Assembly: GCF_009725165.1 (NCBI RefSeq)
Contig: NZ_WNZW01000002.1
Location: forward strand, 372,001-436,000
Direction of reading: 5' to 3'
DNA from: Paenibacillus woosongensis
GTDB taxonomy: Bacteria > Bacillota > Bacilli > Paenibacillales > Paenibacillaceae
Length of the DNA stretch: 64,000 bases
Both the position numbers and the translations under genes were made by a program. A model generated the notes under the pieces. That model saw only the letters and a program-made list of their open reading frames with translations, was not told where the DNA came from and ran no database searches. Positions 44,401-53,884 of the stretch are shown piece by piece (within the stretch, counting starts at the first letter, position 1; every line of letters starts with the position of its first letter).

Positions 44401-46647
44401 CTATGGGGATGGCTCGCCAGATTCCTCCAAATCAGACTCGTTCTTATCATCACCATCCTGGTTTTGATCAGAAGCGTCTTCTCCCGCCGCCTCCTGGTCA
44501 CCCTCCTTGCTAATAGGCTCCAGCACAAGCGTAACCTGCCTCTGGCCTTGAACTTCCGTCACCTGTTGATCAACGACATACCCTTCGCCTACAGTCCTTA
44601 CGGATACCTGGAGCACAGACAACAGTTCCATCGCATCGCGCAAAGATTGCCCCTTCACATTAGGGATGTTCAAATGCTGGCCTTCTTCCGTGAGAATGTA
44701 CATATGCTGGCCAGGCTTCATATAAGTCCCGGCCTTCGGAAATTGGGAGACGACCTTGCTTCCGTTACCCAGCGTCGCATAGGAAATTCCCTTCCCTGCA
44801 AGCAAATCCTTGGCTTCCTGCACACCCAAGCCGCTAAGCTCCGGCGCCTTTGCGCCAGTTGCGGCCGTAGAAGAGTTCGATGCCTTATCGATCTGCTTCG
44901 GCACTCCCATATATTGCAGAGCCTGGTTCATTATTTTTTTGACGATCGGCCCTGCCGCCGTACCGCCGCCAAGTTCGGAATTGCTAGGTTCGTCGATCAA
45001 TACGAGGATAGCAATTTTGGGATCATCTACAGGGGCGTAACCCACGAAGGAAACGACCTGTTTCGTATAATCATACCCGCCCTTAGCCGCCTTAACCGCG
45101 GTTCCTGTCTTGCCTGCGATGCGATAACCGTCTATATAAGCATGCCGGCCGGTACCAATCTTTAGATCGGAGACCACCTGTTCTAGATATCCGCTAACTT
45201 CCTTCGCTTTCTCCGGCGATATGACTTGGCGAATGACTTTCGGCTGCGTTGTCACGGTCTCCCCGGTATGAGGATCCGTAATGGATTTGACAATATGCGG
45301 TTCCATCAATTTGCCGCCGTTCGCCACCGCAGCTACCGCGACAAGCTGCTGGACTGGCGTTACAAGCAGTTGGCCGTGTCCGTAGGACATGGCAGCAAAG
45401 TCTGCCTGGTATACCGGACTAACTATCCCCTTTGCTTCTCCGGGAAGCTCTATGCCTGTCTTTTGCCCGAAACCGAAATTGTCAACGTACTCTTTTAGCA
45501 AATCAGGACCCAGCTTCTCATAGCCAAGTTTAACAAAAGCAACGTTACTGGAGCGCTTGACTCCTTCCAAATATGAGATTGCTCCCCATCCCGACCGTTT
45601 TACGTCGTGAATCGTCTGGCCGGGTACGCGAATGCTGCCGGACATGAAGCTCTCGTTCGGATTGAACATGCCTTCCTGCACCGCTCCAGCCAGCGTTACA
45701 ATCTTGAACGTCGAACCTGGCTCATAGACTGATTTGATCGCATGGTTGTAGAAATTCCTCTGGTCGACGTCTTTCCAATACTCGTTGGGATTATAAGTTG
45801 GCATGTTCGCCATGCCCAGAATCTCCATCGTTTTCGGATCAACTGCGACTACCGTCATGCTGATCGGCTTCAGTTCGGCGTAAGCTTCCCTCATCGCCTC
45901 TTCGATATAATACTGGATTGTATAGTCAATCGTCAGCTGTAAATCCTTTCCATTCCTTGCTGGCGTGAAAATTTCACTAGCCTTGGGGATCTCGATTCCA
46001 CGGCCGTCGCTCTTATATTCAAGCGAACCGTCCTGGCCTCTCAGCTCCTCATCGTAGTATGCTTCGATGCCCGTGCCCGGTACAGCCTCGCCTTCGCGAT
46101 TGACATAACCGAGCACATGCGCCGCCAGGCTGTTCTTCGGATAATATCGCTTTTGATCCTTAATGAGAATGATGCCTACATCTTCAAGTTCATGCTCTTT
46201 CATCAGATCATCTCTTAATTTCTCAACCTGTTCCTTTACGTCCTGATCGACCTTCCAGCCCTCTCTGCGCACTTCTCTCTGCCTATAGAACTCGCCGTCT
46301 TCGTTCTTGGCATTGACGAGCTCGCGCAGTTCATCCTCTTTCTTGCCGAGGATATCGTGAAGCCCCTTCACGATATCCTCCTGGATTCCCGCCTCATGAA
46401 TCAGTTTGGGATTGATGGCGACGGTGTAAGCAGGAGCATCCACCGCCAGAATATCGCCGTTACGATCGATGATTTTGCCGCGGCTGGCCGGTATCGTCTT
46501 CTTCTTAGACCATACCTTTTCCGCATAGTCTTGCCAGAAATCCGCCTCAACGACCTGTATCCAAAACACTTTTCCCATCAATACAGCAAAAAAGAGGGTA
46601 ATAACTCCCCCTATAAGCAGCGTCCGCAGTTTGATTCTTTTGATCAT
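44401..46647 (-). CDS. pbpB: Penicillin-binding protein 2B (division transpeptidase)
   Basis: This class B PBP makes septal peptidoglycan and is the FtsI equivalent. The 748-residue protein has one N-terminal membrane helix (about 9-30), a dimerisation domain, transpeptidase motifs STFK (about 312-315), SSN (about 367-369) and KTG (near 515), and two C-terminal PASTA domains (about 612-725). An acidic tail of about 25 residues is extra compared with typical homologues. A GAGG site precedes the ATG. It lies 21 bp after ftsL. Confidence 0.95.
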   Translation of the reverse strand: MIKRIKLRTLLIGGVITLFFAVLMGKVFWIQVVEADFWQDYAEKVWSKKKTIPASRGKIIDRNGDILAVDAPAYTVAINPKLIHEAGIQEDIVKGLHDILGKKEDELRELVNAKNEDGEFYRQREVRREGWKVDQDVKEQVEKLRDDLMKEHELEDVGIILIKDQKRYYPKNSLAAHVLGYVNREGEAVPGTGIEAYYDEELRGQDGSLEYKSDGRGIEIPKASEIFTPARNGKDLQLTIDYTIQYYIEEAMREAYAELKPISMTVVAVDPKTMEILGMANMPTYNPNEYWKDVDQRNFYNHAIKSVYEPGSTFKIVTLAGAVQEGMFNPNESFMSGSIRVPGQTIHDVKRSGWGAISYLEGVKRSSNVAFVKLGYEKLGPDLLKEYVDNFGFGQKTGIELPGEAKGIVSPVYQADFAAMSYGHGQLLVTPVQQLVAVAAVANGGKLMEPHIVKSITDPHTGETVTTQPKVIRQVISPEKAKEVSGYLEQVVSDLKIGTGRHAYIDGYRIAGKTGTAVKAAKGGYDYTKQVVSFVGYAPVDDPKIAILVLIDEPSNSELGGGTAAGPIVKKIMNQALQYMGVPKQIDKASNSSTAATGAKAPELSGLGVQEAKDLLAGKGISYATLGNGSKVVSQFPKAGTYMKPGQHMYILTEEGQHLNIPNVKGQSLRDAMELLSVLQVSVRTVGEGYVVDQQVTEVQGQRQVTLVLEPISKEGDQEAAGEDASDQNQDGDDKNESDLEESGEPSP

Positions 46648-46668
46648 GGCTAGAACCTCTTTAATTCT

Positions 46669-47097
46669 TTATTTTCTGGCTACCTTGGCTGCGTCTTCTG
46701 AATTCGCAGTTTTGCTGCCGGACTCTGTCGAAATTTGTACGTGAAACCCTTCTTCATTCGACTCCGTATAACCGAGCTTGGCGGCCTCCTGAGGAATTTG
46801 CTCCTCTAGCTTTTCTTTCTGTATGGTCAGCTCATTCATCTCGGCGTTCAGCTTCTGCATGTCGGTATTTAGGTTATACATTTCGCGTTTCATGTTGTAC
46901 AGATTGGCATTTTGCCACAGCAAACCACCCATCACGGCTACACAGAACATGATAGTGAACATATATAGCAGCTTCTCCCGAACAGGAAGAGCGGCTCTGC
47001 GGGTAACAACCTTCGTCGTTTCACGGTAGCGCTGCGACTGATTGCCGCGTTCATGAGCTTTTTCCTTTACTGCCAAATTTCCCCGTGTATAGGCCAT
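46669..47097 (-). CDS. ftsL: Cell division protein FtsL
   Basis: FtsL is a bitopic protein that activates septal wall synthesis with DivIC and DivIB. The 142-residue protein has a basic cytoplasmic tail (1-40), one membrane helix (about 43-63) and a leucine-zipper coiled coil (about 65-105). Sequence conservation in the family is low, so position between rsmH and pbpB is part of the evidence. A GCGGAGG site precedes the ATG. Confidence 0.88.
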   Translation of the reverse strand: MAYTRGNLAVKEKAHERGNQSQRYRETTKVVTRRAALPVREKLLYMFTIMFCVAVMGGLLWQNANLYNMKREMYNLNTDMQKLNAEMNELTIQKEKLEEQIPQEAAKLGYTESNEEGFHVQISTESGSKTANSEDAAKVARK

Positions 47098-47119
47098 ATC
47101 TCGATTCCTCCGCTACAGA

Positions 47120-48073
47120 TTACAATTTCTCCGCTACGCGCAATTTCGCTGAACGCGCCCGGGGATTATCAGCCAATTCTTCCTCGGAAGGAACCATCGG
47201 CTTCCGGTTAATCAGTTTGAGTTCACCCTTCCCTCCGCAAACACACATCGGGAAATCCGGAGGGCAAGTACACCTCTCGACAAATTTTGCAAAAATTTGC
47301 TTGCAAATCCGGTCTTCTAGCGAATGAAATGTGATAACCGACACTCTGCCGCCCGGCGCCGCACAACGAATTGCAGCATGCAACCCGTCCTCGAAGGCGC
47401 CCAATTCATCGTTAACCGCGATCCGCAATGCCTGAAAACTTCGTTTGGCCGGATGTCCGCCCGTACGGCGCGCAGCGGCTGGAATCCCTTCTTTAATGAG
47501 TTCAACCAGTTGACCGGTCGTCTCGATCGGATGCCCGGCACGCTTCTCGGCGATGACTCTGGCAATTCGTCTTGAAAATTTCTCTTCACCATACTGATAT
47601 AAAATACGCGCAATTTCGCTCTCCGGCCATTCATTCACGATTTCTCTTGCAGTTAGACCGGCCGTCTGATCCATTCTCATGTCGAGCTGGGCGTCCGCAT
47701 TGTAGCTGAAGCCCCGCTCGCCCTCATCGAATTGAGGTGATGATACGCCCAGATCGAACAAAATACCGTCAACCTGAGGCACGCCGTCCTTCTTAGGAAC
47801 CCAATCGAGCTCCGACAGCTTCTCCTGCAAATATCGAAAATTGCTTCGCACCAAGGTTAGCCGCTCTCCATAAGAGGATAATTTGGCTTTGGCATTCTCA
47901 TGCGCCCAATCATCTTGGTCAAAGGCGATTAGACGCCCTTCAGCTCCAAGCTTGGACAGAATTACCGAGCTATGCCCTCCGCCTCCCAAGGTACAATCTA
48001 CATAAATACCATTCGGCTTGATGCGCAGCCCCTCTGTCGCTTCTTCCTTAAGCACTGTGATGTGATGAAACAA
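47120..48073 (-). CDS. rsmH: 16S rRNA m4C1402 methyltransferase
   Basis: RsmH (MraW) N4-methylates cytidine 1402 of 16S rRNA using S-adenosylmethionine. The 317-residue protein has the SAM-binding motif [11 protein letters not shown] near residues 25-35, the [10 protein letters not shown] motif near 106-115 and a Cys-containing C-terminal segment ([13 protein letters not shown]). The start is TTG after GGAGGG. The S-adenosylhomocysteine it produces is the substrate of the enzyme encoded at 48836. Confidence 0.96.
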   Translation of the reverse strand: MFHHITVLKEEATEGLRIKPNGIYVDCTLGGGGHSSVILSKLGAEGRLIAFDQDDWAHENAKAKLSSYGERLTLVRSNFRYLQEKLSELDWVPKKDGVPQVDGILFDLGVSSPQFDEGERGFSYNADAQLDMRMDQTAGLTAREIVNEWPESEIARILYQYGEEKFSRRIARVIAEKRAGHPIETTGQLVELIKEGIPAAARRTGGHPAKRSFQALRIAVNDELGAFEDGLHAAIRCAAPGGRVSVITFHSLEDRICKQIFAKFVERCTCPPDFPMCVCGGKGELKLINRKPMVPSEEELADNPRARSAKLRVAEKL

Positions 48074-48093
48074 GCTGCAGCCCTCCAGACCGT

Positions 48094-48531
48094 CTACAAA
48101 TCAAAATTAAAATCAACGAGTTTCTCCGCAATGTCATTGAATGTGTCCTCCGATTGCTGAAAGTATTGCTCCCAGGTGTCACGGCTCCAAATTTCAACCC
48201 GATTCGACACACCAAGTACAACGCAATCCTTCTCAAGCTTAGCGTACTGCCGCAAATTTGCCGGTAAATTTACCCTTCCCTGTTTGTCCCACTCGCATTC
48301 TGTCGCTCCTGAGAAAAAAAAGCGGGTGAATGCACGAGCGTCAGACTTCATTAAAGGGAGGGCCTTCAGCTTCTGCTCCAGCACTTCCCATTCCTGCATC
48401 GGATACACAAAAAGGCATTGGTCCAAACCGCGGGTCACTACGAAAGAAGCTCCGAGGAGATCACGAAATTTAGCCGGTATAATTATCCGGCCTTTGTCAT
48501 CAATGCTATGTTGGAACTCCCCCATAAACAT
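48094..48531 (-). CDS. mraZ: Transcriptional regulator MraZ
   Basis: MraZ is a ring-forming AbrB-fold protein that binds repeats before its own operon. The 145-residue protein contains the two characteristic tandem domains, with [13 protein letters not shown] near residues 11-23 and [13 protein letters not shown] near 81-93. ATG at 48531 follows AAGGAG with suitable spacing; the open frame upstream runs through the operator repeats. It is first in the dcw cluster and probably autoregulates it. Confidence 0.95.
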   Translation of the reverse strand: MFMGEFQHSIDDKGRIIIPAKFRDLLGASFVVTRGLDQCLFVYPMQEWEVLEQKLKALPLMKSDARAFTRFFFSGATECEWDKQGRVNLPANLRQYAKLEKDCVVLGVSNRVEIWSRDTWEQYFQQSEDTFNDIAEKLVDFNFDL

Positions 48532-48550
48532 TGAACCGTCACTCCTTACC

Positions 48551-48585
48551 TCTTTCCCCCACTTTGCACCACTTTCCACCACTCA
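48551..48585 (-). promoter_or_regulatory. MraZ operator: three 10-bp direct repeats
   Basis: On the minus strand GTGGTGGAAA, GTGGTGCAAA and GTGGGGGAAA occur in tandem with exact 10-bp period, 20-50 bases before the mraZ start. MraZ boxes in other bacteria are three or more short G-rich repeats at the same 10-bp spacing; in mycoplasmas the unit is close to AAAGTGG, as seen here. Confidence 0.75.
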
Positions 48586-48603
48586 TGACATTAGTTATTC
48601 TGC

Positions 48604-48633
48604 ATTCTAGCGTAAAATCCTCCTACAATGCAA
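48604..48633 (-). promoter_or_regulatory. Sigma-A promoter of the dcw cluster
   Basis: Minus-strand TTGCAT (48633-48628) and TAGAAT (48609-48604) are 18 bp apart, about 75 bp before mraZ, with the MraZ repeats just downstream of the start site, where bound MraZ would block elongation. Confidence 0.6.
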
Positions 48634-48763
48634 ATTATTTTTCGAAGAAAGCGTATATTTTTGCGATTCTTTGGATACTTCCAGGTTTTACATAAAATAG
48701 TTAGGTATTAAGCACATTGACAAGGGACCTAAAGTCCTATCAAGCTTCTTTTTCCGTCACGTC

Positions 48764-48802
48764 AAAAAGACAGGCGGGAAATGTTTTCCCGCCTGTCTTT
48801 TT
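48764..48802 (-). terminator. Rho-independent terminator after the adenosylhomocysteinase gene
   Basis: A perfect 18-bp stem (48764-48781 with 48785-48802) with a 3-nt loop, including A- and T-runs at both outer ends, lies 34 bases beyond the stop at 48836. It insulates the dcw promoter from upstream transcription. Confidence 0.88.
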
Positions 48803-48835
48803 ATAATAAATGCAATATACTGATACGTTATAATC

Positions 48836-50104
48836 TTAATGTTCTTGCCAGCTATCCAAATAAGCGCGTTGTTCTTCCGTTAGCCGGTCGATGCCGAAAC
48901 CAAGGCTTTCCAGCTTGTAACGGGCAACCTGCTCATCCAGCTCATAAGGTACGTTAACTACAGTTGCGCCGATTTCTTTATAGCGCTCATTGACGTATTT
49001 CAAGGACAAAGCTTGCAGAGCAAAGGTCATATCCATAATTTCGGCAGGGTGTCCGTCGCCTGCCGCTAGGTTCACCAGACGGCCTTCGGCTAGAACGTAC
49101 ATTTTGCGTCCATCCTTAAGCTGATATTCCTCGATGTTGCGTCTTACGGTGCGTACGGAAACGGAACGCTCCTCGAGCTCCGGCTTGTTGACCTCAACAT
49201 CGAAATGCCCTGCGTTGGACAGAATTGCTCCGTCCTTCATTACATCATAGTGCTCGCCGCGAATAACGTCGCGGTTGCCCGTCACCGTTACGAAGAAATC
49301 GCCTACTTTGGCAGCTTCAATCATCGGCATAACATGGAACCCGTCCATGTAAGCCTCGACCGCTTTGATTGCGTCGATTTCTGTTACGATAACATTGGCT
49401 CCGAGTCCCTTGGCTCGCATGGCAACCCCTTTGCCGCACCAGCCGTAGCCAACGACAACAACCGTTTTCCCTGCAACGACAAGGTTCGTCGTCCGGTTAA
49501 TACCGTCCCAGACCGATTGGCCTGTTCCATAGCGGTTGTCAAACAAGTATTTGCAGTAGGCATCATTGACCGCAACCATCGGGAACTTCAGCTGGCCTTC
49601 CTTATCCATCGCTTTGAGGCGCAAAATACCGGTTGTCGTTTCTTCGGCGCCGCCGCGAACGTTCTCCATCAGGTCGGGACGCTCGGAGTGCAAAATGCTG
49701 ACCAGGTCGCCTCCGTCGTCAATGATCAGATCAGGCTTATTCTCCAGAGCGCGGATCAACAGCTCTTTATATTCCTTCGGATCGGGATTATATTTCGCAA
49801 ACACCGTTACTCCGTCCTCAACAAGCGCCGCGCATACATCATCCTGCGTGGATAGAGGGTTGCTGCCCGTAATGGTAACCTCAGCTCCGCCCGCTTGCAC
49901 CACTTTCGCCAGATAAGCGGTTTTGGCCTCCAAGTGCAAAGATATAGCTACCTTCAAACCTTTAAATGGCTGCTCCTGCTCAAATTGCTTGCGGATGCGG
50001 CTAAGCACCGGCATATGGGCTTCCACCCAATCGATTTTCAAATGGCCCTCTGGAGCCAGCTTCAAATCCGTAATTATGCTGTTCTGAATCGCTTTTGTTG
50101 TCAA
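48836..50104 (-). CDS. ahcY: Adenosylhomocysteinase
   Basis: This enzyme splits S-adenosylhomocysteine into adenosine and homocysteine and relieves product inhibition of methyltransferases. The 422-residue protein is of the short archaeal/Thermotoga type. The Rossmann motif VVVVGYGWCGKG near residues 205-216 binds NAD, and the HLEAKTAYL and DDGGDLV segments line the active site. The start is TTG at 50104, 8 bases after GGGAGG. B. subtilis lacks this gene and uses the MtnN-LuxS route. Its place between bshC and mraZ is unusual. The related S-inosylhomocysteine hydrolases cannot be strictly excluded. Confidence 0.92.
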   Translation of the reverse strand: MTTKAIQNSIITDLKLAPEGHLKIDWVEAHMPVLSRIRKQFEQEQPFKGLKVAISLHLEAKTAYLAKVVQAGGAEVTITGSNPLSTQDDVCAALVEDGVTVFAKYNPDPKEYKELLIRALENKPDLIIDDGGDLVSILHSERPDLMENVRGGAEETTTGILRLKAMDKEGQLKFPMVAVNDAYCKYLFDNRYGTGQSVWDGINRTTNLVVAGKTVVVVGYGWCGKGVAMRAKGLGANVIVTEIDAIKAVEAYMDGFHVMPMIEAAKVGDFFVTVTGNRDVIRGEHYDVMKDGAILSNAGHFDVEVNKPELEERSVSVRTVRRNIEEYQLKDGRKMYVLAEGRLVNLAAGDGHPAEIMDMTFALQALSLKYVNERYKEIGATVVNVPYELDEQVARYKLESLGFGIDRLTEEQRAYLDSWQEH

Positions 50105-50158
50105 TGCAGTAACCTCCCAATCATAATCTGTGATCAAAATTTCGCTTGCTGAATGCCT

Positions 50159-51799
50159 TTACATGTAAATCATTCTATGATGCCCCATCATGTCGTACGG
50201 AACTTCCATCAGACGGTCAATCCAATCGAACCCGTAGCGATTTAAATAGGCAAAAATATTGAATACCCGCTCCTGTGGCTTGCGCTGTGGAAACAGGGAC
50301 AGTTCAATACGGTCAAAATGGCGCAGGCCCGTTTCATTGCTTCTTTCGAGCGCATCCTTGACACGCGTCTGCATAAAATCCATCTGTTCGATGATTTTGG
50401 CTTTATTTGCACCGCCCAGTTTGAGCAGACCTTTTTCTACACTGCCAAGCTGCTCTATCAACGGATCGTACAAATCAGCGAAGGCTCTCTTCATATCCTC
50501 GAACCGGTCATCCAGCCGGAGCTGATCCTGACTTGCCAGCCAATCCGCCTTGATTCTGCCAAATACGGCATGATCCATTACATCTTCCCATGTCAGCCCA
50601 TATTTGTCCATATGCTTTTGCAGTTTGTCGTCCATAACTGTAAACGACATTCTTGGCAGTAAGATCGGCATGCGCAGCTGCAGCAGCTCGAACGCCTTAC
50701 CCGTTAGGGCCCAATATGCAATTTCCCCGTGGCCCAGCACGGAACCGAGCACAGGAAGCAAATAATCCTGCATCACAGGCCGGGTAAGCACGTTGTTGCT
50801 AAAGCGCTCAGGATGGCGATGAAGCTCGTCGAGCAGCTCGCTCGGAGTAAAGGAAACCAAACCTTTTCGGTCAACAAATCGGCCGTCACGCTTAAATAAG
50901 AGCAAACGCTCTCCTTCAGAGACGTAGAAAAGATTTGCGCCTCCCTCGGCAACCTCAGCCTGCTGAGAGAAGCCTTGAGCGGCAATCTCTCTGGAGGCCG
51001 CGTGATACGCGGATTCCAGTTCATCGTTGCTACGGATCATCGCCTCAAACATCGGTGCTTCCAGCCGCCGCAGCGCCGGATCCGCGGAATCCAGCAGGAT
51101 GAGGCCATACTTTCCGAACCAGGTGCCGAGCAGCCTTGCAAAGGCATCAGTCAATGAACCGGATACGGCCAGCGTATCCCTCAATTGCTGCAGCAAATCG
51201 GCTTTGAATTCGCTATCCGGGAGCAGTCTCTCCAGCTCTTTAGCGGCATGGTTCCACTCCTCCTCGCTGACCGTAGTATGGCTGACCGGTCCCCTGCAGC
51301 CTTCCTCGCGCGGAATGCGGATACGGCTTACCTCAAGACTTGGCGAGAGCACATATGTATGATTTACCTCATCCCAGTCATGATCCTCCCCGGCAATCCA
51401 GAATACGGGAACAACATCCCGCCCTAGCAGGGAAGCCGCCCGCTCAGCCGCTTTAATAATCGTTGCGGCTTTGTATATAACAAGCAAAGGCCCCGTGAAC
51501 AAGCCGCTTTGCTGTCCTCCAGCAATAACGACAGTTCCCGGCTGCTCCAGCCTGCTCAACGAACTCATCACGGCAGCCTCCGGATTAAGCCGTTCATTAT
51601 ATTCGCGAAGCCGGCTGACAAGTTCCTTTCGTCCGGCCCGTAAATGCTCTGTCTGATCCAGCCACTGCAGTCTAGCCGTCCAGCTTCGATCGTTTGCCGG
51701 ATATCCTCCGCCGTACAAATGCTCTACTGCCTCATAGTCCGACAGGTAGGACTCTGCCAGCGGTTGACCGGATTGTAAAGGCTCTTGAACAACGTTCAT
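50159..51799 (-). CDS. bshC: Bacillithiol synthase (cysteine-adding) BshC
   Basis: BshC adds cysteine to glucosaminyl-malate, the last step of bacillithiol synthesis. The 546-residue protein has a Rossmann-like core with VVIAGGQQSGLFTGPL near residues 88-103, FWIAGEDHDWDEVNH, and a C-terminal coiled coil (about 425-490) typical of the family. ATG at 51799 (MNVVQEPLQSGQPLA) is the right start; the AGGAGG site lies 11 bases upstream. In B. subtilis bshC (yllA) directly precedes mraZ. Confidence 0.94.
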   Translation of the reverse strand: MNVVQEPLQSGQPLAESYLSDYEAVEHLYGGGYPANDRSWTARLQWLDQTEHLRAGRKELVSRLREYNERLNPEAAVMSSLSRLEQPGTVVIAGGQQSGLFTGPLLVIYKAATIIKAAERAASLLGRDVVPVFWIAGEDHDWDEVNHTYVLSPSLEVSRIRIPREEGCRGPVSHTTVSEEEWNHAAKELERLLPDSEFKADLLQQLRDTLAVSGSLTDAFARLLGTWFGKYGLILLDSADPALRRLEAPMFEAMIRSNDELESAYHAASREIAAQGFSQQAEVAEGGANLFYVSEGERLLLFKRDGRFVDRKGLVSFTPSELLDELHRHPERFSNNVLTRPVMQDYLLPVLGSVLGHGEIAYWALTGKAFELLQLRMPILLPRMSFTVMDDKLQKHMDKYGLTWEDVMDHAVFGRIKADWLASQDQLRLDDRFEDMKRAFADLYDPLIEQLGSVEKGLLKLGGANKAKIIEQMDFMQTRVKDALERSNETGLRHFDRIELSLFPQRKPQERVFNIFAYLNRYGFDWIDRLMEVPYDMMGHHRMIYM

Positions 51800-51889
51800 C
51801 AGGTTCATATCCTCCTGTTCCTTATCGAAAACCTCCATTCGATTGTACCGAATGTACTCCTTTCCCGTCAAAGCGAATCTATGTTTTCA

Positions 51890-51933
51890 ATAAATAAGCT
51901 CTCCCAGGCGGCGAAAGCGGCGCTGAGAGAGCT
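51890..51933 (-). terminator. Terminator after oppF
   Basis: An imperfect stem (51897-51907 with 51923-51933) enclosing a GC-rich inner part lies just beyond the oppF stop. The minus-strand tail is T-rich but interrupted, so strength is uncertain; the plus-strand side is also T-rich. Confidence 0.55.
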
Positions 51934-51945
51934 CATCGGTTTTTG

Positions 51946-52881
51946 TTATTTTTTCGGCATCGATACCCAGTGTCCCTTGGTTACCTCAACCAGTTCGGAA
52001 TTTTCCAGATCAAAGGCACCGCCGCCGGAACCGCCTTTGGCCGAATGGATTGGACCATTGGCATCGTCCTCCAGCAAAATGCGCTTCTTATTAGCCTCGA
52101 TTTCCGGATCAGGGATCGGGATCGCGGACAGTAGCGTCTTCGTATACGGATGCATTGGATTAGCATACAACTCTTCGCTCTCCGCAAGCTCCACGATGCG
52201 GCCAAGGTACATCACCGCTACCCTGTCGCTAATATGCTTGACCATGGACAGGTCATGCGCGATGAACAGGTATGTTAATCCCAGACGATCCTGCAAATCC
52301 TTGAGCAGGTTAACGACCTGTGCCTGAATCGATACGTCCAGCGCGGAAATCGGCTCGTCGCAAATGATGAATTTCGGATTGACGGCAAGCGCGCGGGCAA
52401 TCCCGATCCGCTGGCGCTGACCGCCGGAAAATTCATGCGGATAACGCGTCGCGTGATCCGGGTTGAGACCGACCATATCGAGCAGTTCCTCGACCCGTCT
52501 CTTCCGCTCCGCCCGGCTGCCGGCCATATTGTGGATGTCCAGCGCCTCGCCGATAATATCGGTAACGGTAAATCTTGGATTCAGCGATGCGTACGGATCC
52601 TGGAATATCATCTGCATATCGCGGCGCATCGCCTTCATTTTCTTCGGAGGGAGCTTGCTGATATCTACTCCGTTGAACTTTACACTGCCTCCAGTAGGTT
52701 CGTATAAACGGAGGATAGTCCGTCCTGCCGTCGATTTGCCGCAGCCTGACTCGCCAACCAGTCCTAGCGTCTCCCCTTCCGCAATGGAAAAGCTGATATC
52801 GTTAACGGCCTTGAGTACGTTGCCGCCGCCAACATTAAAATACTTCTTGAGGCCTTCGACCTCGATTAGATTTTTATTCAA
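51946..52881 (-). CDS. oppF: Oligopeptide ABC transporter ATP-binding protein OppF
   Basis: OppF is one of two ATPases of the peptide importer. The 311-residue protein has Walker A GESGCGKST near residues 43-51, signature FSGGQRQRIGIARA near 149-162, Walker B FIICDEPISALD near 169-180 and the peptide-family C-terminal extension (HPYTKTLLSAIPIPDP). TTG at 52881 overlaps the oppD stop by 4 bp (TTGA), after an AAGGAGG site. It ends the operon. Confidence 0.93.
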   Translation of the reverse strand: MNKNLIEVEGLKKYFNVGGGNVLKAVNDISFSIAEGETLGLVGESGCGKSTAGRTILRLYEPTGGSVKFNGVDISKLPPKKMKAMRRDMQMIFQDPYASLNPRFTVTDIIGEALDIHNMAGSRAERKRRVEELLDMVGLNPDHATRYPHEFSGGQRQRIGIARALAVNPKFIICDEPISALDVSIQAQVVNLLKDLQDRLGLTYLFIAHDLSMVKHISDRVAVMYLGRIVELAESEELYANPMHPYTKTLLSAIPIPDPEIEANKKRILLEDDANGPIHSAKGGSGGGAFDLENSELVEVTKGHWVSMPKK

Positions 52882-53876
52882 GACGACTGCGCCTCCTTCG
52901 CCATCGGATGCAGGTCCCAGCACCGTGCAGTATGCGTGTCGCTAAACACGGTCGCTTCTGGATCGATCCGTTCACAAATCTTCATCGCCTGATCACAGCG
53001 GGCTGCAAACGGGCAGCCTAGCGGCGGCTTAATCAAATCGGGCGGAGTGCCGATAATCGGAATAAGCGGCTCGCTTTTCTTCTGGTCGAGGCGCGGCATG
53101 GAGCGAAGCAGTCCCTTGGTGTAGGGATGCTGAGGATTTTTAAAAATCTCCCATTTGGTCCCGGTTTCCACCACTTCTCCGGCATACATAACGATTACGC
53201 GATCGCACATGCCGGCTACGACGCCGAGGTCATGCGTAATCAGAATGATTGATGTTCCAAGACGCTGCTGCATGTCCTTCATAACATCCATAATTTGCGC
53301 TTGTATCGTCACGTCTAGGGCGGTCGTCGGCTCATCGGCGATCAGCAGTGCTGGCCGGCAAGCGAGCGCAATCGCGATCATCGCGCGTTGACGCATCCCT
53401 CCGGAAAATTCATGAGGATATTGATTAAAGCGGGCTTCCGCGTTTTTGATGCCGACAAGCTTCAGCATTTCGATCGCTTGGTCCTTAGCTTCAGCCGCTG
53501 ACATATTCTGATGTTTGGTTAACACTTCAGTAATTTGCTTGCCGATTTTAATCGTCGGATTCAAAGAGGTCATCGGGTCCTGAAAGATCATGCCAATGTC
53601 TTTACCGCGAATAGCTTCCATTTCCTTATTGCTTTTCTTGAGCAAATCCTGTCCTTGAAACAGAATCTCGCCTTGCTTGATGATCGATGGAGGGGACGGG
53701 ATCAGGCGCATGACTGTCTGGGCCGTGACGCTCTTACCACTGCCAGATTCGCCGACGATAGCAACCGTTTCCCCTTTTCCTATTTCAAAGTTCATGCCAC
53801 GAACGGCCTTTACTTCTCCGCCTTTAACCTGGAAGGATACATGCAGATCCTTAACTTGTAAAATCGGTTCCATCAT
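52878..53876 (-). CDS. oppD: Oligopeptide ABC transporter ATP-binding protein OppD
   Basis: OppD is the second ATPase of the importer. The 332-residue protein has Walker A GESGSGKSV, signature FSGGMRQRAMIAIA, Walker B LLIADEPTTALD, and the C-terminal oligopeptide-transporter domain with four Cys residues (CPFAARC, CERIDP, ARCWDL) that in homologues bind an iron-sulphur cluster. An AGGAGGTGG site precedes the tandem ATGs. Confidence 0.95.
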   Translation of the reverse strand: MMEPILQVKDLHVSFQVKGGEVKAVRGMNFEIGKGETVAIVGESGSGKSVTAQTVMRLIPSPPSIIKQGEILFQGQDLLKKSNKEMEAIRGKDIGMIFQDPMTSLNPTIKIGKQITEVLTKHQNMSAAEAKDQAIEMLKLVGIKNAEARFNQYPHEFSGGMRQRAMIAIALACRPALLIADEPTTALDVTIQAQIMDVMKDMQQRLGTSIILITHDLGVVAGMCDRVIVMYAGEVVETGTKWEIFKNPQHPYTKGLLRSMPRLDQKKSEPLIPIIGTPPDLIKPPLGCPFAARCDQAMKICERIDPEATVFSDTHTARCWDLHPMAKEAQSS

Positions 53877-53884
53877 TCCACCTC

